Below, piece by piece: positions 55,188 to 64,000 of a stretch of 64,000 nucleotides of DNA. Positions within the stretch are counted from its first letter, which is position 1; each line of letters begins with the position of its first letter. Origin of the DNA: Corythucha ciliata (taxonomy: Eukaryota > Arthropoda > Insecta > Hemiptera > Tingidae); assembly GCA_038030265.1 (NCBI GenBank), contig CM075939.1, positions 24,347,253 to 24,411,252 on the forward strand, given 5' to 3'. A program made the position numbers and the translations under genes. The notes below the pieces were generated by a model. The model had not been told where the DNA came from. It saw only the letters and a program-made list of their open reading frames with translations, and ran no database searches.

Positions 55188-57160
55188 CCTAAAAAGTTGG
55201 CAAAAATCATGAGAGGCCATCTCATTAATTTTACAGTTAAAAAACGGGAAATTACAAAGCGACTCACGCATTTCCACTTGGAATACCATGAAAAGTGAAG
55301 AGAAAGTCGTAACAAGAATCGCACAGTTTGAAACCTAGAGCGCTCTCATTTTAAACTTTGCACAAAAAGACTATGAAACTTGCGGACTCGACCCAAGAAC
55401 ATCACATTAGCGTTTTCCACAATTTTAGCCGCGAATTAGCGTTTTTCTCAATTTTAACCGTGCCTGTGCGAAAAATGACCACTTTTCCCGTGGGAAATCT
55501 GTTTTTCGGGAGAAATTTCGGTGAGGACTATCATATTACAGTACCATAACGAGAATGTTGCAGAACTTATTGCCTCAGTTTAATTAAGCAGATGAGAAAG
55601 TTTATTCTGCAATAATTCTCGCAATTTTTAATGCTCGTGTATTCGAGTCTTTAGACAGATATTTAATTGGGTTATAGCGTAAGTGGTCATACTATTTTAT
55701 TGTTACTAGCACTGAGGCATTGTCCTCTAGACTGAGATTTACATTATTTGCCTTTCTTTTAATTTTATTGCATAATGAGTTTATATTTTTAGAACTGTAA
55801 TTTCCTGTATTTAAAGTGTACTTTTCCGAGGGTCTGGTGATTTTTCACATTTATTGCTTTGAAATCGTACATTTGAATCTTTTTTAATTAAAATTTGATT
55901 CATTCTGAAAATCTTGACTCTGTTTCGTCCCCTACTTCCCAACTTCGTGGGTTACGTCACTTACGACAAAAATTCAACGCTTCAAGTACGCGAGGAAGTA
56001 TTGAGGAGGTGGATACCCCGTCTTTCACTTCTCGCCAGACCATTAAATATGGAAGGGGGTGTTTTTCTAATTAGAGCCACATCCACTTGATGCCAGTACC
56101 ACTGCTATACTTTTCTTCGAACTTCAAAATCTCTCATTCCTTTCCTTTCACCAACGCCTCTGCTCTCGTAAAAGGCGACGCCGCGAAAGCCTCAGTTCTA
56201 TTTTCATCACGTTTCATCGGGATAATTAAACTGGGTCTTCCTATTTTGTCTTTAATGAAGTGCAATTATCATTTCACTGCCTAAGATAGACATTTCCCGC
56301 CTGCAAGGCTGGGGGTTGATTCTATTGTTTTAACATTCGCTTTTCCTTATTTCAAGAAGAAAGAGAATTTCTTGCTGCTTTCCGCAAAACTGTTAATCTT
56401 CCGCAATATAAAATTTACTGCCTCCTGATAAAGTTCATACAAGACATTAATACCTTCTTACTAGCAGCGCTTATAGAATTATTACTTGAACACGCGTTAT
56501 AAAAGGACATAGACGGCTCCACATCCCAAATGCATAAAATTCGTACATGGGAAACTTGAAGCGGAGTGTGAAGGAATTTCATTATTAAAAACATTTCTTT
56601 TTTCTTGCCTGTAGAATCCATCTTCTCGTCATTTTATTAGAAAATATTTGCACTCTAATTATAAACGTTAGTGGGCAGCAGATGAGAGGGGGGAGGGCAT
56701 GAAGTCATCATATATCCTTAATCGAGTAAAATTCTCGTTCGTCATTGTCAACACCCCATAAACTGCTCGCCGTAAAAGCCTTACGAAACTACATGGTAAA
56801 TCGGGTGAAACGTCTTTTGTGACGCTCTGTTGCTGCCTCCTTATCCACTAACGACTTACCTTTAACACCGCGCCACGTATCTTAAATGACCCATCGATCA
56901 AAGGAGAAGTGAAGAGGGCGTACATGAAATTTTATCACGTTCGAATGAAATAGTTCTTTTCCCTAACCTCTTGCTCTTGAAATAGTTTTGTTTCATTCAG
57001 AAGAAATCCTTCCGACGGCTTGTTCGATCTTTTCACGTTTAATCCTTGTTGACCGATTAAAAAGACCCATTTCTCACACCCCATTCTTCGGGGTTTAGCA
57101 AGGACGTGACTTCTTTGTTTTCTATTAATACAAATTTATTTTCCATTTCAAGTTTAAACT
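55188..57160. other. Gene-free stretch
   Basis: No recognised gene. Two family A units occur at about 55410-55470. The open frame at 56087-56284 shows no family resemblance or splice support. Confidence 0.4.
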
Positions 57161-58087
57161 TGAAAAATAGTCCAGGAAGCAGGTTTAATTAAGGGGTAGT
57201 TTCAGGAAAAAACTCCGGGACTAAGTTTTTTGACTGATTCTAATGCTCTCGGGTGTGCTGAATCCGAATTTCAACTTTGCGTTCAACTTCAACGTTACGG
57301 CCCCGGCAACATGATGAAATTTGTAAATTTTTGGCTCTTTCTTTAGTTTTTTGTTCATAACTCCTTAATGACGCATTCTACGGAAAATGTTACCCTCTCA
57401 TTTTTTGAAAAGCATTGAATTCTGCGTCGAATCTTTTTTTTCATTTGTGCCAATTAACCCAGCCGTTTCACCGGTATTGATTTTTTTTATTGGTCATTTT
57501 TAGCCACTTCTGGTAAAATTAATAAAAACGCCTAAGACAGCTGCAACTTAAAAACGGCTGTTCCAATCGAAAAACGTCAAGAAATCTAAGTTTTTAGAAT
57601 TGAATTTTACATAAGTGAAAAGCATGGACACATACTAGAAAAATCAGTGGTATCAGTTACGTGACAAAAAACGCGAAAAAAAGCAGCCCAAAAACCACGT
57701 CTTTCTGCACATTTTTGCCAGTAGCTCGGGAAGTAGTCCAATTTTTTTCTTTAAAAAACGATCTGAAAGCTGATTGAATTTTCTATCAGACCTATTATTT
57801 CAAAAAAAAATTTCAATTGAAGATCAACGTAAGACAGGGCCATAACGTCAAACAATTGGTAATTTGCTGCAAAAAAGCGGTTTTTGCCACATTTCGGCCT
57901 ATAACTCAAAAACTATCCATCCGATTAAACTTTAAAGGATCTCATGTGAAAACTCGTTAGATTTCCTGTTATAAGTCATGTATGGCGTTTTCATAAGGAC
58001 CCGATAAGTGGCAATAAAATGCAGTGAGAAATCCGAAAAATGCGTAATTTTTACTCATTTACATACGTACTCATTTACATTTACTCC

Positions 58088-58618
58088 GACTTATCCCTCG
58101 GAGTACGACTCCCAAAGGCGTCTGGACTGGTAATCCAGAGGTTGCGGGTTCAAATCCCGCCGGGGAGTCATTTTTTCTCGAAACTCGAATCGTGTTGGAC
58201 TATGCCCTTCCATCGTCGTCCAGATAACATCAGTTTAATTAATTTATTAATTAAAATTACTGGCAATAGAATTATTCATCGTATCCATCTAACAACATCT
58301 AGATAAGATGAAATTCGGCGTGGTTCACCGATCAGGAGAAACGCCTAGAGTTTCGAGAAACAATGGACCTGGGTGGGGTTCGGCTTAGCTTATCCCTCGG
58401 AGTACGACTCCCAAAGGCGTCTCCGTGGCGCAATTGGCTGCGAGCTGGACTGGTAATCCAGAGGTTGCGGGTTCAAATCCCGCCGGGGAGCCATTTTTTC
58501 TCGAAACTCGAATCGTGTTGGGCTATGCCCTTCCATCGTCGTCCAGATAACATCAGTTCAATTAATTTATTAATTAAAATTACTGGCGACAGAATTATTC
58601 ATCATATCCATCTAACTT
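58088..58618 (+). repeat. Tandem copies of tRNA-Thr-derived SINE family 2
   Basis: Two direct copies, about 58090-58300 and 58390-58618, are nearly identical (TATCCCTCGGAGTACGACTC and on, then TTTTTTCTCGAAACTCGAAT). The first lacks the tRNA 5' half, about 24 bp from just after GGCGTCT. The same head-plus-body arrangement occurs at about 15350-15470 (minus strand) and 15690-15800. Confidence 0.75.
58419..58491 (+). tRNA. tRNA-Thr(GGT)-like sequence, probably SINE head
   Basis: A 73-nt cloverleaf: acceptor GTCTCCG/CGGGGAG (6 of 7 pairs), D-stem GCGC/GCGA (3 of 4), anticodon stem CTGGA/TCCAG perfect with loop CTGGTAA, variable loop of 5 nt, T-arm GCGGG-TTCAAAT-CCCGC perfect. The A box TGGCGCAATTGG and B box GGTTCAAATCC are good. 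Anticodon GGT is rare in eukaryotic tRNA-Thr, the first acceptor pair is broken, and the sequence is embedded in a repeat, so a functional tRNA is unlikely. Confidence 0.4.
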
Positions 58619-59945
58619 CCTTTAATTTCTCTATTCTTATTTGTCATTCAGCCAGCTGTAATTTTACTGACATCTCTCGGAGGAAGAGTAGGACTTTAGG
58701 AAAAACTTCTACAATTATTAAGCTTTCAAATTACCTGTTTGGTTCGGGGCGTTGTCTCTATTCCTTCTGAGATACAGTTCGAAATACTTGAAGCCCCTGT
58801 CTAAATCGTTTGGAAACGTACGTTTACGACTCCCGTAGAGCGGGAAATATTAGTTTTTAAAAAATGCTCTTCGTCTCACTCAGTTTGGTGAGGGATTCTA
58901 CTCGGGTTTAAATTTATATTCGCTCGTTTTTTTATTTTCTTCATTTTTTTTTTATTTACTTATTATTATTATTATTTTTTAGGGTCGTACGACTTAGCAG
59001 TAGGCAGGCATGTATTTGACTATCACTTTCTGTTTCCACCGATCTCTATGAATTATCTGACAAAGGAGAGGGTGGGAACGGCAGTGAGAGTTGGCAGCCA
59101 TCCTTGAATCCTACAGACCAGAACCCCCGCGAGGCAACCGGACTCAGCAGTCTTAACGGCGAGAAAAATTCACCGAAAAGGTTCGCTAAGAGCTTTCGGA
59201 AGCAAATTGTTTCCCGCTCGAGGACAATCGCAGACGTACGTTTTCAAACATTTTAGACGAGTTTTCAAGTACTTCGAACTTATTTTTTTTTATTCTCAGA
59301 AGGAATAAAGAAAAAATCCCGAACCAAGCAGGTGATTTGAAAGCTTAATAATTGCAGAAGTTTTTCCTGAAGTCCTACTCTTCCTCCGAGAGCTGTTAGT
59401 AAAATGACAGCTGGCTGAATAACAAGTAAGAATAGAGAAATTCAAGGAAGCGGCTATTCAGCCAAGAGTTAAGGGCGTCCAAATTTCACGAACTATCCCA
59501 ACTTTACGATCATCTGAAATGAAATTTTGTGCTCTTTCCAACGGTGTCCTTGAAATTTTCCTAGGTTCAATGGTTGCTAAGATACCGACCGAGTTTTAAA
59601 GAAAACGCCTGATGCATCGAAATTCAGGAAAACTGCGATTTCTCAGAAACGGTTGATAATCGGACCATGGTCCATACAGTCATTTTTGACCCACGTGTGA
59701 TGTAGAATCACCCGTTTCAATTGTGCCCCATTTTCCCGTTACACCCTGTATATCACGCGTAGAATGGCAAAAGACCAGAAAAAAACACGAATTTTAAAAG
59801 TATAATCAAATTTCGTAATGTTGCCGGGATCGTAACATTGGGCAAAGTTGAAATTGGGATTAAGCACATCTGAAAATATTAGAATCAGTCATAAAACTTA
59901 ACCCCGGAGTTTTTTCCTCCCAGAACTACCTGCTTCCTGGACTAA

Positions 59946-62439
59946 GATACTTGCGCAAATATACTATTACAAAAATGCAGTCGAGCCCTGTCTACAAGAG
60001 ACACTTTTTCAAGCGAAACCGCTTACTATCTTCTGTGAAATATGCGAGCGCTATGAAAAATACTCAAGGAACGTAATGTCTCACTTAGTTGTGCCATGAC
60101 ATGGGGACAGAGAAAGGGAATAGATAAAAAAAGAAAAAGAAATACAAGTAGATAAAAGGGTTATTGGGTTACAGGACAGGAATCCGAAAATATCTGGTGC
60201 CATGAAATTAACTTTGCAGGACCTAATGTTTATTTTTTGGTTTAAACGAATTTAAATAAATGATTTGGACTCATCAGGGAAAATCATACCGACAAAAGCC
60301 GCCTACTGAGTAAGTTTTTTGATCAAAGCAGACGTTTAACTGGACCGTGTCAAAAATTGTCATACTTTGGACTTATTTTTGAACAAAATGATGAAAAACT
60401 TATTAATTAACAAAATTGTCGATAGGTACTCGATTTTGGTAAACGTGGTAATATATATTTTTTCTTTCTTTCTTTGGACAGATTTGTTTTTATTTTACAT
60501 TTTTTAATGACCGTCTTTATTTTTTAATATTATATTTCATTAAAAAAAACCCTCCGCCAGAAGACGTCGGAAATCAATTATTCAAAGAAACGTCGCGAAA
60601 AACACGCCCCCGGACAGAAAAGACGGTCATTAAAAAATATAAAATAAAACGTGGTAATGTAGTCCTGTGGACAAAGCAAAAAAAGTGGGGTCCGCTGGAA
60701 AAAATTCCGAAGTTAATGGAACTTTTACAGGTTGTCTGGGGATGCAGTGTGATGACTCAGTCAAGTTTTCCAACTCGAGAACCCCGTGTTAACTTGGGGA
60801 GGGCCGAGAAACCTCAAAATTTGCCAACACTCATAACGTCTAAACTAAGCGGTTTTAGACTAAAATGTTAATTTTTAAAGTTTTAGAGCATTAAATTTGC
60901 CACGATTTTGTTAATATACAGATTGAAATAGGACACGCCTAAAGGCTCTCAGGATCAACCAGTAAAAGTTCCAATAACTTCGGATATTTTTCCATGTACA
61001 ATGTACATATCTACTGGACTAATAAAAGGGAATTGAAATTTTTACGACACGAAGTCCGTATTAATTATTAAGGAAGTTGCCGGCCCTTCGTTCGAATTCG
61101 TTCTGAATTCTTCAACAAGCTCTAAATAAAGGGAAAAAGCCGGGGAAAATGAATTAAAATGATTGATCTTGTTCCCAAAAACACTAAGTTATACTTAAAA
61201 ATACGTAAATTTTGAAACTGTCTCACCTTTCTACCAGAAGCTTTTCGAGGATTTTAAATTGTTACTCTACTTTCTTTTTTATCCTCCTCGACTTCTTTCA
61301 ACGTCAGCTTTAGCAGCTTTGCTTAGCCACTGTAGAGACGAAGCGGTCCAATACAAAAAAAAAAGTTTGGGTGGCTGTGCGGTGGTAAGAACCGCGCACC
61401 GCAGGGTCTTTTAAGAGGAAATTTACTCCCAGTCGGTCATGCCTGTTGCCCGTCGACTTGCTGCGACCACCCTTTTAAATGGGAGGAAGATTAAGAGGAG
61501 GGTGAGAAACGTGAAGCAAAGACTGAAAATTGAAATAGTGACGTGAAACTCTGGGCTATTAAAGATTTTCTGGTGAGAAATAATTTCTGATTCGGGAAGT
61601 AACGTAATTTGTAAGTCTTATATACTTATTAATCTTATATACTTACTATTTTCATTATTAAAACGCGTAATACGTTTGTAGGAAGGAGGAAGGTGGTTAA
61701 TACTCACCGTGAAAGAGGTGGTAACGTAGTTGTAGCTTCTTATACGAAGTAGGACTGTGGTTCCAAACTTTTTTTGCCCTTGTACGATCAACAGAGCCAA
61801 CCGCAACTCACGCGTGCACCAAGTGAACTTTGTCTTGTCCCATCACTTTACCCGTTACCCGAATGCATGTTTACGAAAGAAATATGTAGTTAGATACATC
61901 TCTGGTATAATTATTATTCATAGGGTTTTTCTACTTGCAAAAATAAACCGCACCGGGGCTGTTCACTTTTCTCTACCCGCCCTTCTTGTAAGTATTTGCT
62001 TTGATTCAGGGGGGGGGGGAGGAAGTGATCTGTATGGGCATGTTCTATAAAATGATGACAGCTTCCTAGCTTTTTAATTTAATTTACTCTTGCCTATTTC
62101 TGTTTTTTTAAGTTTATTTTACACATTTATTTGAATTTGTTGAGGGGGAGAGGTAGCCGGTTTTATTTATGGGATTTTAAAGTTTGACGAATAACAAGAG
62201 TGGTTCTTCACAAATGCGGACCCTCATCGTGGGCCCGTGGCGGAAATCTCTATGATACCCCTTCACTTACTCCCTGGCGGGACTTCAGAACGGTTTTAGC
62301 GTTTGTATCGGGCGTGTGATTTTCATCGAAAACGCCCAGATAGGACACCACACTTTCACTGATTTTCACCGATGTAACGCTAAACGCTGGAACTGCGTGA
62401 CTCCCGCTCACGTATAGGAAGGGGTCTTAAGGCCGGGCG
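59946..62439. other. Gene-free stretch
   Basis: No recognised gene. It contains the small inverted repeat at 60492-60647 and a poly-G run at about 62010-62019. Open frames at 61618-61806 (-) and 61757-62050 (+) have no family resemblance. Confidence 0.4.
60492..60647. mobile_element. Small hairpin element
   Basis: ATTTTTTAATGACCGTCTT is matched inversely by AAGACGGTCATTAAAAAAT; the arms extend into TATTTTA/TAAAATA. About 110 bp lies between them. It is MITE-like, with no target duplication assigned. Confidence 0.65.
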
Positions 62440-62899
62440 TCCTACCTTAATTTTAGCCGCGGAATAACGATCATTTTCACTTTCAGCCATAAATTATACC
62501 GGGTTTTTCTCAATTTTACCAACGCAGTCGACTCCAAAAAAAAGCGAATTGCCATTTCCTCGCATTGTTTTAGCGTTTACAGCGAAAAACGCCTGTATAG
62601 TGTCCTACCTGGGCGTTATCGATTGAAATTGCCTGTTAAACCCCCATTCTAAACGAATGAATTACGCGGGTCCCGCCTCGATACGATATCGTTTCGACAT
62701 CGCCGACGCTAATTAACAGCGTCTAGGTCAGATAGAAACAATTGGAAATGTGTCAGAGTGATGTAGAAACGACATCGCATCGCCACAGTATGAACGCCGC
62801 CTTAAAAATCGTTTATGGAAAAATCATATCTCGAAGGGTTTTGATTTTCGGACCATGGTGTATTATGGTGATTTTGGTCGAAAATGAGGTCTTCTTTCA

Positions 62900-62901
<2 letters not shown>

Positions 62902-62950
<49 letters not shown>
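62902..62950 (+). repeat. 49-nt T homopolymer
   Basis: An unbroken run of 49 T, far longer than the other T tracts. No element head was recognised beside it, so it could be the tail of a retroposed sequence on the minus strand or an assembly artefact. Confidence 0.85.
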
Positions 62951-62951
<1 letters not shown>

Positions 62952-63593
62952 AAAAAAATTAAAACCCCAAATTTTGCGCAATAATATTGAACGTATTGGG
63001 TAAACTTAAAATATTGCACAAATTTATTGCGCAATAATTATTGTGCATGTATGGACCCCTTATTAAGTTATTTGGCAAATATTGCCAAATATTTGACAAT
63101 GCGTTTCAATTTCCTGTTGATCGGTTTCTACGCAATGCTAGAAATTAATTACTAATATTGGAAGATATTTGTCAAATACTGCTAAACTACTACTGCTAAC
63201 TACTAATACACTACTAAATACTATTCCTGTTCGTTTACTATTACTAAATGAGATCCCCCCCCCCCATGTTTCCCTGGATCCGCCACTGGCCCTTATAAGT
63301 GTTGGAGGAAGGAAAGAGTAAAGCCGGCACATACAGGGAGATAAAGGAAATGTACAGGAGAAGAAGAGAAGAGATGCAATGCGGAAAGATAGAGCGAAGG
63401 AGACAAGCCTGGAAGAAGTATCTCGATACAAATTTTCATAGCATTAAAGTATACGTCGAAAAAAAAAAAAAAAAACTTTTGTCCGAGTATTTTCATTCAT
63501 AACTCAAAGAGCATTGATCCCAGTGTCGAGCTACCACACATTCGATTAAGCACCGAAAACTATTTCAGCAATGTCATCTAATAATTCCATATT
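62951..63593. other. Gene-free stretch
   Basis: No recognised gene. It includes AATATTGC/GCAATAATTAT-type palindromic text at about 62980-63110, CTACTAA repeats at about 63180-63250 and a C run at about 63256. Confidence 0.4.
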
Positions 63594-63606
63594 AACTGCA
63601 ATACTT

Positions 63607-63912
63607 TTTTTTTTTTTTTTTTTTTTGAGGGTGCGGACTCGGATTTACCGAGCCCGCTGGCGCCTAAGCTCTTGTGGCCCTTACGCCATACCCTGTGACT
63701 CCATCAGCTGTGCACTTCACACCCGTACTACGCGGGCGTTTCGGTCGATGCGCGGTTTGTCATACGCACACCGCCGTGAACGCCCACACGAAGCCGAGTG
63801 AGCCGTGTCACAGCTCGCCGCAGCCTTATAGTGTAATGGACAATAGCTGGATTCGAACCCAGGCCCGCTGGGTTACGAAGCGAGCACTGTATCCATTACA
63901 CCATCGAGGCGC
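63607..63912 (-). mobile_element. SINE family 1, copy 2 (tRNA-derived)
   Basis: Minus-strand copy of the element at 35760-36073, with about 98-99% identity by eye over ~290 bp. It is flanked by a perfect 13-bp target duplication AACTGCAATACTT (63594-63606 and 63913-63925) and ends in an A tail (T run on the plus strand). Head, A and B boxes are as in copy 1. Confidence 0.9.
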
Positions 63913-64000
63913 AACTGCAATACTTGGTGCAAGACGTGAGGACTTTTTGGACCTATTCAGGCAATTTCGTCGTAACTCAAAAACGGATCATCTCGCGGAA

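Larger units (their letters stand above)
57170..59945. mobile_element. 2.8-kb foldback-like region with outer and inner inverted repeats
   Basis: The outer arms (about 57170-57330 and 59800-59945) match inversely for about 150 bp, including TAGTCCAGGAAGCAGGT, AAAAAACTCCGG, GACTGATTCTAAT and CCGGCAACAT. Inner arms (58617-58830 and 59230-59455) match inversely for over 200 bp, including GGAGGAAGAGTAGGACTT and TTAAGCTTTCAAAT. Between the arms lie two tRNA-like tandem repeats. No long open frame is present. It may be one large foldback element or several nested ones. Confidence 0.65.

Noticed and set aside
56087..56284. A 65-aa open frame with moderate codon composition
   Set aside because: No homology recognised, no splice sites in phase, no neighbouring coding sequence.
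58363..58770. A 135-aa open frame on the plus strand
   Set aside because: It is the translation of the tRNA-like SINE repeat; the tandem copy yields the same peptide.

Overview
The window is eukaryotic nuclear DNA from an invertebrate, most likely an arthropod. Genes are split by short GT-AG introns (about 55-100 bp) and a few multi-kilobase introns swollen by repeats. The gene content (histidine decarboxylase with an insect-type C-terminus, Rh ammonium transporter, DDHD1, GSTCD, JTB) and the transposons (tRNA-derived SINEs, Tc1/mariner, pogo-like, Mutator-like, many MITEs) fit an arthropod. The species cannot be named from the sequence. Coding exons make up only about 13% of the window.

Layout. 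1-9 kb: repeats only, except a small unrecognised two-exon gene at 3840-4306. 10.0-18.1 kb (+): DDHD1, a phosphatidic-acid-preferring phospholipase A1, 12 exons. 18-24.5 kb: degenerate ~30-bp tandem repeats and MITEs. 24.7-27.4 kb (-): JTB followed at once by GSTCD, arranged like a two-cistron transcription unit. 27.8-30 kb: inverted-repeat elements. 30.3-31.4 kb (+): a five-exon gene with a Mutator-like transposase domain. 33.9-41.5 kb (+): Rh-type ammonium transporter, 9 exons, whose 5.7-kb fifth intron holds a SINE, a dead mariner and satellite arrays. 42.0-48.6 kb (-): histidine decarboxylase, 10 exons, with a 3.7-kb intron full of satellite. 48.7-64 kb: gene-free; pogo-like element, nested MITEs, a foldback region with tRNA-Thr-like repeats, and a second copy of the young SINE.

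The gene products do not form one pathway: lipid turnover (DDHD1), a predicted methyltransferase (GSTCD), a small membrane protein linked to cell division (JTB), ammonia/CO2 transport (Rh) and histamine synthesis (HDC). All exon models were built by hand from splice consensus, reading phase and remembered family sequences; every junction given keeps the frame.

The most striking non-genic property is that perhaps a fifth to a quarter of the window (estimate by eye) consists of at least six highly diverged tandem families, most with a unit of 25-32 bp. They fill both intergenic DNA and large introns. The strongest gene-level oddity is the JTB/GSTCD pair, where an intron-like sequence would bring the JTB stop within 3 nt of the GSTCD start.
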